This document shows positions 10,537 through 23,047 of a stretch of 64,000 bases of DNA, one piece after another. A model generated the notes under the pieces. That model was not told the DNA's origin, made no database searches, and saw nothing but the letters and a program-made list of their open reading frames with translations. Both the position numbers and the translations under genes were made by a program. Source of the stretch: Ceratotherium simum simum. Taxonomy: Eukaryota > Chordata > Mammalia > Perissodactyla > Rhinocerotidae. The first letter of the stretch is position 1, and each line of letters begins with the position of its first letter. Location: assembly GCF_000283155.1 (NCBI RefSeq), contig NW_004454195.1:3351748-3415747 (forward strand). Reading direction: 5' to 3'.

Positions 10537-12790
10537 CACTTGTCATCAGATATGAAAAGATAGGCCTGTCTCTTGACTACTGGTTCTAACTGATTTTTGT
10601 TTGGTTTTCAGGAAGACAAAGACGGAGAAGTAAGCTTTAGCCTAAACAGAAAAAGAAGAAAAATTGGAACGATTAAACATAAAGCTCACGTTTTTCTGTT
10701 TGCTCTATTGTTTATACCGTGTTCTTAGATTTTAGAATGGAGAGATAGCTTCATATTATCCAAAAAGTAAAAACGGGCAGAGATGGAGCTAAAGCTCAGG
10801 TCCATATTGCCGAACTCCCTCTAAACCTCTTTATAACTAGGTAGATATATTTTCATCCAGTGGCACGTGACAGATCCCAAGTGGCAAGTGGCCAAAGCCT
10901 ACATTGTAGATGATGGGAAATGCCAGAGGCCCTAGAGGTCACACTGTTTGGTCAGATCACAAAGGACTATTCTATTTTTCACTGACAATTCCTTCTATCT
11001 TCCTCCTATGTCTCAATAGTTCATCAAATATTGAGATGACAAGTTAAAGCAGGAAATCAGTCATTTAGCTCTTTCCAAAATCCACAAGTGCTGGTCCTAG
11101 ACTACCCTAACTCCATTTCTACATGATGTAAAAGAGTTTTTTTGATAAAGAAGTAACAGGTGTATGAGACAAGAGTCATTGCACATCTTAACATGGGAAG
11201 TGACTTTAGTAGACAACTATTTAAATTCAGATTTTCCTGAGATACTCACAATAAACTAGCATGTAAATAATTTAGCCCACTTTATCTCCATCAACAATTT
11301 GAGAAATACTACCTGATCATTGTATATGTCCTTTTATATTTTTTTAAGAAATACTTATATTTCATCATGAATCCATATTAACTCAAAAGATTTTCCATTT
11401 AAAGAGAAGGGTAAGAATAGGAGGAGAAAAAAAAATGAGAGCCGAGAGGACATCAAATCTTTCCCGTGTGGATTTTTTTGTCAAGAGTTGCTCTAAATTT
11501 GTCATGATTTCCCACGTGAGTACTACCTGGGTAAATTATGGCTTACATCACCCTCCACTTGAAATGAAAAGCAGATTGCATTGCAGACTTGAATTATCCT
11601 CCAATATTGCATGATATATGATCCATCTTGATGGGAAACTATTGTTATATATTTCATAGTTATGATTTCCAAGGTATCAAACTCCTCATTATCTTCCCGT
11701 GCTAGCCGGCTATAAATGCCAAAACACTCTAGTTTCCAGTATGTGCTTTTTGAAACTTATAGTCCTGTGTTCTGTGTGTGTTTAGCATTTTATGGTGCTG
11801 CATAATATAGAAATGCCATGATACTTCATCAAAAGCCTCAGCTAGGCTATTGACAGTATAGGTTTCATTTAATTCCTAGATGCAGCAGACGTTCTTTTAT
11901 ATTTCCTGTATAAGATAATAAACACCAAATGCAGTGCTTAAAATGAATATTTAAAAAATCAATCAGGCTTGAAATTTAATTTTAACTAATTGGCTTGCTA
12001 TAGTCTAACAAAATTGAATGACATAAAAATTTCACCTACCCTATATAATTTCAGATTTTCTCCAATCATAAAAATAGATTTTTTTCTTCTCTTTTAACTT
12101 CCTTTGATATAATCTTTTCATTTAATAAGTTAATTTAACCCTCTCTGACACAGGTTGAAAAAAGTGTGTATCATCATCCCAGGGTAGTAATCACATGTGC
12201 AATATAATTTTACGTCACCACTCTATTCACACTTGGCTTCTACTGTGAATCTCCAACACAATTAAAGCCCTTAAGGAGGCCTGTGGTGTAGATTGCAAAT
12301 ACTGATTATTTTTTCTATATACATTTCTGGAATGGACTGAACTAAAAGAAGATAGATACAGACTATCTATTCTGCTCCCCTAGAATCTTCTGGAATTAGG
12401 CATCCCACATTGATTCATCCTTCTGACAGAAAGGAGCCATCAGTATGACTCACACTACAGTGAATATTATCAGTGTCTCTGGGAAAGAATAAGTTGGTCT
12501 TAATGGAAAACATCAAAGCAACAATAGCAGCTGGCTTATAAGCAGATGACAGTAGGAAAATATATTTTTTACACATAGTACGTCTACATGGAAAATAAAT
12601 ATGTATAAATGGAAGAATACCCATATAGAAACCCCAAAGGAGTATGAAGCATATGTTTGTTTCTGATTAGCTAACATTACTAATTTAGTATACTGATTTG
12701 GCTGTGTTTCCATACCCAGTCAGGTTTATTGAATTTTCTCTTAAAGTAAAAAAAAAAAAAAAAAATGTATTTATTGAAACAATTTTATTG
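10537..12790. other. No recognised feature apart from microexon candidate
   Basis: This is AT-rich sequence without a recognised repeat or gene. A run of about 18 A residues lies at 12748-12765, but no retroelement body could be identified upstream of it. Confidence 0.4.
10586..10635 (+). other. Candidate 18-nt microexon with splice signals
   Basis: The signals occur in the right order and spacing. A branch-point-like CTAAC at 10586-10590 has its A 22 nt before the acceptor AG. A T-rich tract (10592-10608) follows and ends in TTTTCAG at 10611. Then come 18 nt (10612-10629) and a donor GTAAGC at 10630. The 18 nt keep phase and have no stop in any of the three frames (EDKDGE, or a K-T-rich or R-Q-R-rich reading). 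Neuronal genes often carry such exons. No flanking exon is visible here, so chance remains the main alternative. Confidence 0.2.
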
Positions 12791-12797
12791 TTGGTAG

Positions 12798-12847
12798 TGG
12801 TATAATACCAATACCAAATAATAAAATTTGGTATTGGTATAATACCA
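12798..12847. repeat. Long imperfect hairpin (22-bp arms)
   Basis: The left arm 12798-12819 (TGGTATAATACCAATACC plus AAAT) pairs with the right arm 12826-12847. There is a single mismatched position around the TATAAT core, and the loop is the 6 nt AATAAA. The arms themselves contain the near-palindrome TGGTATAATACCA. It could be a decayed miniature inverted-repeat element or a slipped duplication-inversion. No target-site duplication was obvious. Confidence 0.75.
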
Positions 12848-12849
12848 AA

Positions 12850-14812
12850 TAATTACCCTGCTGGCATTTCCCCTCTTTTCATTTCCTTCTGATGGTCATA
12901 TTCCCATAGACTTATATCCAGAAATAACAAGGTAATGAAAACTCAGATATGTTGATTCTGACCAATTATCTAATATTGCAAACTAAAATCAACATATCCG
13001 TGACAGATGAGAAACGCATCTACCTGACAACCCCAAATCCAGTGAACTTTTAGAATAGTCCTTCTTAATGTGGAAAATAAATTTAAAAGTGTCATTGCCC
13101 AAGGATCTTTTTAAAATCCTGATTAAGTATGTGTATGTGTATTAGGGATGAATCAAAACAGACCTCAAAACTCTTCCAAAGGATTTTCTATCATTGTCTA
13201 ATATGGTCCAGCCAATTAATCTAAAATTTCTGAGATGAGCCAGACAAACTAAACAAAATGAGTTTATGGTATAAAACTATGACCTTAAGGTATGCTGATT
13301 CTCCAAGCCTCTAATGGGATGACTAGACAAACACTTTGAGAAAAGAAAATACATACCCTTCCCTCACAAAGATTTTGTCCTGATCAGCATCACTAGTGAT
13401 CCTAAGTGCCCATGTTTCTGATTTATTTAATTAAGGAAAATTCTTATTTAAGTAAAAGGACCATTTCTTCAATTGAAAATTCTGGATAAAATGGAAAAGA
13501 TTGTGCATAGACCTGTGCATGAAAATTATTATTTTCTCTTCACTGACTTCATGTAGCTGTTTTTGGACTGAGAATGTCTCGGTTTTACCCATATATCTGA
13601 TGCACATTCAGATTAATCCTACTGTTGTGATTTATAGTGCCCTCATTTTCATATTTACTGCTAGCTCAAACTAATAAGCTCTCCCTGGACCAGTGCCATG
13701 ACACGAGGTCAACGCCTAGTTAATCACGCCATTGTTTTTCCATACATGTTGCCCTCTGAATTATCTACAATGATAATTGATTAAAAACACACATCTTGGA
13801 TGATGTCATTTTTGAAAAAGAAACAAGTTCCATTTTTCAAAGAAAACTCATTTTAAGTTTCACAAGAGTCTTTTTGAACATCTTAAATCATTTTATTAAA
13901 TAGATTTTGCATCATCAAAATATGTATCTCTAGAATTAGCATTAATCATCATTAAAGTCTCTTTTGAGTCTCCTTTGTAAAACCACAGTGCTTCGAGTTC
14001 CATATGTGAGCAAGAACTAGATTACACCATTCCATAAAGAGAGATGGAAGTATATTGACAGTTTTATTTTTGACATATTATTTCATACTACATAAATCCA
14101 CATTTTATTTTCTACATTTTATTGAGAGTAACAGTTTTTTTGTAAATCACACCAAAATGTTCAAGATAACAGTATTAAAGCATAAGATATTATGTGCACT
14201 ACTGATTTTTCAGTGCTGGGACTAATTTCTATTAAATCTCTCCATATATAGCATGTATAGTGGTTTTTTTCCCTTACGAGAATGCCTTGTCTTATTTTAC
14301 AGTTTCTAGTATCCACATAGGACTATATTCAGCAGACCTGAAAAGGAGAGAATCACTTTCAGATTTGCCTTTTCCAAGTAATCCAGATCATACCAAATGC
14401 TACAGATGTATAAAAGAAGTTAAAGATAGTGCCAAAATATTAAACCATGAAACCAATGTTTTATATGTATTTCTGCTTTTGTGCACCCTGATCTTAGAAG
14501 AGTTGCTTTGCTTTTCTGTCTTACGTTCCTTGGAGTAAATATAACCTCTGTGTACTGACAACCACAGATATATTACATTATGAAGATTTAGCCTCTGGCT
14601 GCCAGAATTAATCAGATCCATGAATATTGTGTGGTTTGTTTACTACATTTATGTTGGTTACATGGCACATAATTAAAAGAGCAAAAAGAACAAATCCATA
14701 TTCTATTGGCTTAGGGGTCTTCAGGAGTGACTTGAGCAAATGCTTTTTAAATCAAAGTGAAGAAATTCTTTTCGATAAGGAGATCGAGTATGGGGAAGAT
14801 GTGGGAGAAATT
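12850..14812. other. No recognised feature
   Basis: AT-rich sequence with short frames only. I see no repeat that I can name and no RNA gene. Confidence 0.4.
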
Positions 14813-14828
14813 AAAAAATGCAGATAGA

Positions 14829-15040
14829 GGGCCGGCTCCGTGGCTTAGCGGTTAAGTGCGCGCGCTCTGATGCTGGCGGCCTGGGTTCGGATCCCGGGCG
14901 CGCCCCGAGGCACCACTTCTCCGTCCAACGCGAGGCCGAGTCCCACGTACAGCAACTAGAAGGATGTGAACCTATGACATGCAACTATCTACTGGGGCTT
15001 TGGGGGGAAAAAAATGAATAAATAAAATCTTAAAAAAAAA
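14829..15040 (+). mobile_element. ERE1 SINE
   Basis: The head GGGCCGGCTCCGTGGCTTAG has an A-box match, and there is a B box GGTTCGGATCC. The block 'agcaactagaaggatgtgaacctatgacatg' and 'ctactggggctttggggg' lead into an A-rich tail. The target-site duplication AAAAAATGCAGATAGA lies at 14813-14828 and again right after the tail (15040-15055). Most of the middle 'cgcaccgacgcaccgcttctcc' region is present but shortened. It looks like a fairly young insertion. Confidence 0.92.
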
Positions 15041-15055
15041 AAAAATGCAGATAGA

Positions 15056-17955
15056 GAACCAGATCTATCCACGGAGTGCTGGAAAATTCCATTAGTACTG
15101 CAATGTTGGTTTCACTATTTGCCCTCATTCTTTTCTTCACCTGCATTATGCTCATATTCCCATTCACCATGTCTTCTCTTTGTAGGGGCTGAAAGTAGTA
15201 ACTATTAGCACTGGGCATACCAGCAATCATAGGCAAATTTTGATTGCTAGTTATCAATGGCTACTTTTACCTATTTGACTTCATAGTATCTGCACAAGAA
15301 AATTAAAATGACTGTAAGGGATTGATGACTAAACCTGTTCTATGTGAATGGCTCTGTGTACTACCCCTTGCCATTTCTATAGTCAGCCTATTTCGTATTA
15401 CAAAACCATTTAACTTGAGGCTCATAGTATATAACCACATATACCACCATCTAATCTCCATCCTCTTTCCACTTTCTGTTCAGTGTTTGGTTAGCCCCTT
15501 ATACTCACTGAGAATTGGGCAAATACATCTCCAGCCTTCCACTGTTCTCTTTAGTCCTACAGTTATTCTGCAAATCTTAATTTACCATTGGAGTCAGCTA
15601 GTGAAGACCCTAGTTATTTCATCTCTGAGAAGTATTACCTAGGGACTCAAGTTCTAGTAAGTCTGTATTCTAAGATTGGCTCTTCTGCTAATTCTATGGA
15701 TTACTGGAGATTTGGAGGCTTCAGTTATCTCTTAATCAATAAAGAGAACAAGTTGGTTTAAATGACTGCTAAAGTCCAGTCAATTTAAGATTGTACTGAT
15801 AACCTTCTTTGCCAAAACTTTTCTTTATCTTTTTGTCTCCCTTTTGGAACATCTTCCTACTGTTTATCCCCACCAATATTTAAAATGTAGCATCTGTCTT
15901 TCTCAGTGCCTAAAACTAACCCATCACTAATTTGTTTGCATTTAACTTCCGAATATAGTTAGTATCTATGCCTAGAATAACTATGATCCACTCTTTCATA
16001 CTACGTTCAAATGAAGAGGCACAGTCCCCATTTTGTGTCCCTGGCTAGCTCCGAGGAATATGCTAACACATATTGACAAACTGATCTACTCTCCATCCAC
16101 CAGCACCCCACTCATTGAAGGTTCCAACTTGAAGAGTCAGAGGCATGCCTGAGTTACATCTGACATTCAAGGCTGCCCCAGCATCTCACATATAAATATC
16201 ATTACTCAATCCAACTTCCAGAGGGCAGCTAGAGTAACAACCTTTTCCTCCTAAGCCTTGATGAATTCAACTAATAGTGAATATTCAAATTATCCCTTGG
16301 GTTTTGTTATGAAATTCAAGAATGTTTAGCAAACATAACTTAAAAATCACTGTTTCATGAATCTTGTCCAACTTTGTAGGAATCTCCAAGCTTTACTTCA
16401 CTGGTCCATGACAAATCACTTCAGCCAAACCTGTCATCTAAGGTAAACATGAATAATATTTTTCTTCTTTATTGAAGAATCATTTTAAATTCAACAAGTC
16501 ATCAGTTCTTATACTTCTTCTAAAGCATAGGAGAGCCCAGCACAGAACTGGACATCAGGATGGCTTAATCCACTGATGAAGCCTCAGGCCAGACTCTACA
16601 AAATAAGTTAGTCAGCAGAACGTCCCAGCCTCTCAGACTTTCTATTCAGTGCCGTTAAAAATCTTGCTCACACCAAATATTTTTCACCAGTCATTGGCCT
16701 GGGTCTTTCTGCCAGTTTCTCAAGTTTCTGTTAGCAATTAGTTTGTATCAGTGGTTCCAAAGCCTGTTTATTTGAAAATCCCACAGCAATTTCCAAGTCC
16801 TCAGGGATCCAGTTTCACTCGTGGAACTAGAAACTTTGAATTAATCCACGCTTGGCTGCCATCAATCTTCTCCACACTTCCAGAAGTGACTCTAACTCCT
16901 TAATAAACAGGGGCTCCTTAGAGTTTGGGTTAAACACTCCCAGGCAGAAAATGCAAGGAGATTTTTAAGATTTCTTCTATGTGGTGAACACATATGCAGA
17001 TTCATAGGATCTATTCTCTCTCTGAAACACAGAGTCCCAAACAGCACATTCTCCCTTGTACAGCAATTTTGATCTCAGTGTAAACTCCATTAAATCTTTT
17101 TGTTTCTTCTTGTGTGTGTTTTTTGAAATATGTATATGTTGGAAGGAGCCTCTGTGTGCATGTGTGAGTGTGTGTGTGCACGTATGTGTTTTGTTTTTGT
17201 TTCTATTTTTTGAGGTCTACCATGGCTCAAGAAGTTTGCCAACCTCACCCACTCCTTTTTCCTTACAGTATTTTTCCAAAAATCTGAAAGTCAGATAAAA
17301 ATAAACCCTTGGCTCAAGTCTGGTGTAATAATTTGAATTGGAGGTAAAACTGAGAACTTCACTTTAAGTTTACTATCCCAGAGGTTAGGCTTCATTATCT
17401 ACCCAAATATAACTGAGGGCTCTTGGTTACTGAGTGGGATTGCTTTCAAAGAAATACAGTCTGGCAAACAAAAATTAAAAATAAATACATCAATTTTTTA
17501 CACTGAATCTCAAGAAAATACTAAAGGATGAATGAAGTCCCAGCACAAGTATGTGCAATACTAATGCACAGAATAATATCTCCCTCCATCACAGTCTCCC
17601 CAAAAGGTGTTCACCTAAAATTCTGAAATTCTAACTCACTCAGAATCAAATCCCAATGTACAAGATTCTCACCTACAACCAGCACGTGCCATCATTCTTT
17701 CTCTTTCTTTCAGTTCTTGTTAAGCCTGTTGTAATGTATATCAACAAGGCCTGTATAACTCATTAACCAGAATAACACAAATAAGGAGAATTTGGGGGCT
17801 GATATAACCTCTAAGAGACCCTCTTCCTAGAATCAAGGGAAGAGAAAATATTGTGAATAGTCAAACATTAACAATTTTTTCTTTTATTACATAACAATAA
17901 TTTCAGAATCTGCTACCTCAGGAATCCATTTTGAGTTTGCATGACTCATTAAGTG
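15056..17955. other. No recognised gene; short GT-rich tract
   Basis: This is mostly unclassified sequence. A GT-rich imperfect microsatellite is at about 17151-17190 (GTGTG and CATGTG units). A 106-codon plus-strand frame at 15322-15642 is hydrophobic, matches nothing I know and has no supporting signals. No repeat family was recognised with confidence. Confidence 0.4.
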
Positions 17956-18640
17956 TTGTCCTAGGCAGTGAACAAGAAAATTCAATTAAGTTCTTGCTCT
18001 TAAGGTGCTTACATTCTAGTTGGAGGCAACAGGCATAAAAATAAATGTATAGTATATTAATTTGTATTTAGGAAGAAAAATAAAGCAAGGTAGTGATGAG
18101 AAGCAGGGAGTTAGGGAAAGTGCTATCTTAAAGAGACTGGTCAGAGAAGTCCTCTAAACTTAAAAATTTGGAGTTCTTAGAAGGAATCTTGGAATACTAT
18201 ACAGGTCATGGTATGGCAGAAGAAACAAACAATGGACTGTGGTTTCAAAAACGCAATTGTAAATTACTATATCCTTTCATTGATTCAACAAACACATACA
18301 TACTAAGCAAGACCTGGAGTCAGGGATTACGTTACAACTGGTGGTTAGAGATATAGAACTAAAACCAATCAGACATAGCCCTGCCTTCATGGAGCTTACA
18401 GGGTAAAAGAGGCAACAAACAGTTTCCCATAATTAAAATGGTGGTGAGTGCTTGAAGGAAAACACAAGAGTACCACGGGAACGTATCATGTGGGAACCTA
18501 ATCAAGTCAGGAGAGGCGATCCTGAGGAACTAGCCTGTTCAAAGTGAGGGCAAAAGCAGTGTAGAAAGGAGGAATAGTGCATATGGAAGCCCAGAAATGG
18601 ACAGAGTTTGGTGCATTAAAAGAATGAAGAAAACAGAGCA
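17956..18640 (-). mobile_element. L2 LINE 3'-end relics, two tandem pieces
   Basis: Two successive segments match the reverse complement of the L2 3' end. One is at about 17960-18150 ('gctcttaaggtgcttacattctagttgga', 'agggaaagtgctat', 'cagagaagtcc'). The other is at about 18270-18620 ('ttgattcaacaaacacatacatacta', 'tgccttcatggagcttacagggta', 'tcctgaggaac'). The repeated 'ggagcttaca' landmark shows that the same consensus region occurs twice. They are either two independent L2 copies or a duplication of one. No coding capacity remains. Confidence 0.65.
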
Positions 18641-18844
18641 GCAGAAGCCGTATGTATACACACATATTGCAAACAATACACTTAATGGTGAAATATTAGA
18701 AACATTTGCCTTTGCTTTAAAGTCAGGATCAAGACCATAATGCAGACTCTACTATGTCCTCTACTATTGAATATTGCTTTGGAAGTCCTGGTCAATGCAC
18801 TATAACAAGAAAATGATAGACTTTAAGATTATAAAGGAAAAGGA

Positions 18845-19086
18845 TTTTTTTGTGTGTGAGGAGATCAGCCCTGTGCTAACATCTGCCAATCTTCCTCTTT
18901 TTTTGCTGAGGAAGACTGGCCCTAGGCTAACATCTGTGCCCATCTTTCTCTACTTTAGATGGGACGCCGCCACAGCATGGCTTGCCAAGCAGTGCATGGT
19001 TGCGCACCCAGGATCCGAACTAGGGAACCCCTGGCCGCCACAATGGAGCACGTGCACATAACCGCTTGCGCCACTGGGCCGGCCCT
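18845..19086 (-). mobile_element. ERE SINE, long form, minus strand
   Basis: The plus strand shows the reverse complement: a T run, then 'gaggagatcagccctgtgctaacatctgccaatcttcctc', a second similar unit, and finally GCGCCACTGGGCCGGCCC, the complement of the SINE head. The complement of the B box is seen as GGATCCGAAC. An imperfect target-site duplication, GGAAAAGGA (18836-18844) versus GGAGAAGGA (19087-19095), flanks it. The two-unit tail marks the ERE2/ERE3-like form. Confidence 0.88.
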
Positions 19087-20300
19087 GGAGAAGGAATTTT
19101 TTAAACTTCTTTTGGCATTCAGTTATGTCTTTCAAATGTTTGGGGTTTTTTTTGTTTTCAACTGTTTACTTACTACTTTGGTTTTTCTGGGGGAAGAGAG
19201 TTTTATTTTTGTGTGTTTGTTATTTTTGTTTTTTTGGGTTTTCTTGTTATTTTTTTATTTCTTGTAGAGGGACTTCCAAGTGTAAACTTAAAATGCTATT
19301 TTGACCAAAAATATACTTTTAAAATCTTGATGATTTTTCTCCCCCTGCTTGTCTTGAATTTGCTTTCTGTTTTTACAAACCTTTGAATTAGGCACATATC
19401 ATTTTTATGTGGTTTAGTTCATTTAGTTTCATAATTTCTTCTTAAATAATGAAAGGATTTAAGGTAATGGATTTACTTTTCCATACATGATTGACTCCCC
19501 AAAAATATTCACTTTTCTGATCCTCAGAGCCCACACTTGAAAAATGGAGAAAAAATCAATCTATGTCAAGAGTTTTGCACCAAATGAGGCATATTGTAAC
19601 AATTCAATGCATTAACTTTTATTACTTATTAAGATAGTTACTCCTTAAGTAATGATATGTAGTTATGTCTATTTTGGTTTTCCCTAAATGATTAAAAAGT
19701 ATGTTTATTTCTTATTTCCCATGATAATCATATAATAGTAATGGTACTTTTAACTTACAAGTAATTACAGTTTTAAAAGCAACCATTCTGTTTTAATTTC
19801 TAAATGTTTTGTATTGTGGTCAGAGATCATACCTATAAAACGCCTGCTGTGAAAAATTATTGAAGTTGTAGCAGCATTTAATCAATGTTTTAAATGTTTG
19901 ATGGTTACTTGAAAAGGAGATATATAATCTATTTTTAAGTTATAAATCTTAAAATGTTTGTAATCACTCAACAATTTAAATTATATTTTCAACATCTCTT
20001 TCTCTCTACATTACTATTGTTGTCACCCAGTAGTGTTGAGCTTTTCAAGAGGAACTTGATGGTTAATTTTATGAGTATACTAAGGATAGAGTATACTTCA
20101 CAAATATGAAATTAACACTTTGTCCTATTAATTTTTTCTTGAATCACACTAATTTCTTCTGTGTCAAACAGTAATGTTGTCACTTCCGCTTTCTTTAGAG
20201 GATGGTTATGACTGATAGTTCTTTGCTCATATTTTATTTTTATTCTATTTTGTTATTTGAATTGATTGTTTTAAAACTTAACTGGGGAAGGGGTATGATT
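19087..20300. other. No recognised feature; T-rich tract
   Basis: A T/G-rich low-complexity stretch runs from about 19140 to 19265, just after the ERE. The rest is AT-rich unclassified sequence. Confidence 0.4.
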
Positions 20301-20334
20301 TCCACAGTTACCATATTATATTTTAATTAAAATG

Positions 20335-22558
20335 TCCAAATTTGATTAAAAATTACAAGACATGCAAAGAAAAAGGAAAGTATGGATCCCACCTAGAAAA
20401 AGAAGCAGTCAATAACAACTGTTCTAAAGAAGCCCAGACACACTAGACTAAGATTTTAAATCAGCTATTATAAGTTCAAAGAACTTAAGAAAAAATTTCT
20501 AAAGATTTAAAGGAAAGTATGAGAACAATGTCTCACCAAATAAAGAATACCAATTAAGAAAAATAAATTATAAAAAAGAACCAAACAGAAATTCTGAAAT
20601 CGAAAATTTACCACAGGGGCTCAACAGCAGATTTGAACTGGCAGAGGAAATAATCAACAAAATTGGAGATAGGTTAACCGAGATTATGCACTCTGAAAAA
20701 CAGAAAGAAAAAATAATAGAAGAAAAATAAATAGAATTTGAGAGACCTGTGGGACACCATCAACCATACCAACATATGCATAATGAAATTCTCAGGAAAA
20801 AAGGGAGAGAAAGAGGCAGAAGAATATTTGATGAAATAAAGACCAAAAGTCCCAAAATGATGAAAAGCATTAGTCAGAACACTTAAGAAGTTCAGTGAAC
20901 TCCAAGCAGGATAAACTCAAAGAGATCCATACCTAGACTCATCAAAAGACAAATCTTGGAAAGAGAAAGAAAAAAATGACTCATCATATACAAAGGATCT
21001 TTAATAAGATTAAGAGGTAACTTCTCATCAGGAACCATAGAGGCCAGAAGGCAATGGAGACATATTCAAAGTGCTGAAAGAAAGCTCTGTAAAAATTCTA
21101 TATCCAGCAAAAACATCCTTCAGAAATGAAGGAGGAATTAAGACATTCTCAGGTAAACAAAAATTGAGAGAATTTGTCACTATCAGACTGTCCCATAAGA
21201 AATACTGAAGGGAGTGAATCAGGCTCAAATGAAGGACACTTCAGAGTAATTTGAATCCACACAAAGCAATAAAGAGCATTGGTAAAGGTAACTGCATAGG
21301 TAAATATAAAAGACAATATAAATGTATTTTTATTTGTAACTTTTATTCCCCTTTTTGATTTAAAACACAATTGCATAAAGTAATGATTATAAAACTGTGT
21401 TGATGGGCTTTTAATGTATAAAGATATAATTTGTATGATAATAACACCATGAAGGAGTGGGAAAGGAATGGTGTTATATTGTTGCAAAATTTTTATATAC
21501 TATTGAAATTAAGTTAGTATTAATCTGAACTACATTGTTTCTGATTAAGATGTTAATTGTAATCCCTAGGGCAATCACTAGAAAATAGCCTTAAAATATA
21601 AGAAAATAAATAGTAAGAATTAAAATGGTAAACTAGAATATATCTATTTAACACAAAGGAAGGCAGTAATGGAGGAATAGAGGGACAAAAGACATAGATA
21701 CATAGAATTTAAAATGACAGCTATAAATCCTACCTTATTGGTAATTACATTAAATGTAGATAGATCAAAACTAAAATCAAAAGACATAGATTGTTTAAAA
21801 AAAAACATGTTATCTATGAGACGCACTTTAGATTCAAACACACAATTAGGTTGATTGAAAGTAAAAGGATGAATAAGATATGCCATGCAAAAGTACTCAA
21901 AAGAGAGTTGAAGTGATTATACCAATATCAGAAAAAACAGACCTTAAGACAAAAATTGTTACTCAACATAGATAAAGATTTTCAAATGATAAAATGGTGA
22001 ATCTATCAGGAAGATATAATAATTATACACATAGATACATCTAACAACAGAGCCCCAAAGTACATGAAGCAAAAATTGAAGAATTGAAGTGAGAAACACA
22101 ATTAAATGACAATAGTTGTAATACTTAGAAACTACAATACCCCACATTCAATAATGGATAGAACATTTAGGCAGATGAACAAAGAAATAAAATACTGAAA
22201 CAAAACCAATCATACCTGGTAGACGTCTGTAGAACCCTCCACTCAACAACACCACAATACACGTTCTTCTCAAGTGCACATGGAACATTCTCTAAGATAC
22301 ACCACATGTTAGGCCATAAAACAAAGCTCAATAAATTTAAAAGGATTGTAATTATATGAAGTATGTTCTCTGGCCACTATGGAATGAAATTAGAAATGAA
22401 TAACAGAAGGAAATTTGAAAATATCACATATATGTTGAAATTAAAAAACACACCCGTAAATGACAGATGGAACCAAGAAAAAATCATAAAGGAGATTAGA
22501 AAATATTTGAAATGAATTAAAATGGAAATATGACACACCAAAACTTGTGGAATATAGC
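20335..22558 (+). mobile_element. Ancient L1 LINE: ORF1 through ORF2 endonuclease
   Basis: The order of blocks follows old mammalian L1 (L1M type). An ORF1-like part has 'gaggccagaaggcaatggagacatattcaaagtgctgaaagaaa' and 'atatccagcaaaaacatccttcagaaatgaagga'. An inter-ORF part follows. From about 21700 there is an endonuclease region, where 'gagacgcactttagattcaaa' and 'acaacagagccccaaagtacatgaagcaaaaa' correspond to the family's QETHFRFK and NNRAPKYMKQK blocks. Frames are broken throughout. The element stops at an MLT1-type LTR at 22559, just before its reverse transcriptase part. Confidence 0.75.
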
Positions 22559-23047
22559 TGTATTAGTTTCCTACTGCTACTGTAACAAATTAACATAACC
22601 TTAGTGGCTTAAAACATCACAAATTTATTATCTTACACTTCTGGAGATCAGAAGTCCAAAATGGGTCTCATTGGGCAAAAGTCAAGGTGTCAACAGTGCT
22701 GCATTCCTTCTGGAGCCTCAATGGGTGAACGTGTTTCTTTGCCCTTTCCAGCTTTTAGTGTCTGCCTGCATTCCTTGGCTCATGACCTCTTCTTCAAACT
22801 AGCAGTGTGGTTATCTTCAAATCTGTCTATGACTCTGAATTTTCTGCCTTCATCTTCTACATTTAAGGATCCTTGTGATCACACTGAGCTCACCCATATA
22901 GTCCAGAATGTCTCCCCTTCTCAAGATCATCAGATTATCAGCCTCAATTACATCTGGAAACTTAATTCTCCCTTGCCATGTAACATAACATCCTCACAGA
23001 TTTCAGAGATTAGCATGTGGACATCATTGGGAAAAGGGGGCATTATT
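22559..23047 (-). mobile_element. MLT1-type MaLR LTR, antisense
   Basis: The plus strand begins TGTATTAGTTTCCTACTGCT and continues 'gtggcttaaaacatcacaaatttattatcttac', 'gatcagaagtccaaaatgggtctca', 'gcctgcattccttggctcatg', 'gatccttgtgatcacactgagctcaccca' and 'gacatcattgggaaaagggggcattattct'. This is the reverse complement of an MLT1-like LTR as I remember it. The distal end is lost where a T run of a minus-strand L1 begins. The LTR also interrupts or abuts the ancient L1. A 134-codon frame here is a by-product. Confidence 0.72.

Noticed and set aside
15322..15642. 106-codon hydrophobic plus-strand frame
   Set aside because: No family recognised, no promoter or splice signals, and composition like the surrounding AT-rich DNA.
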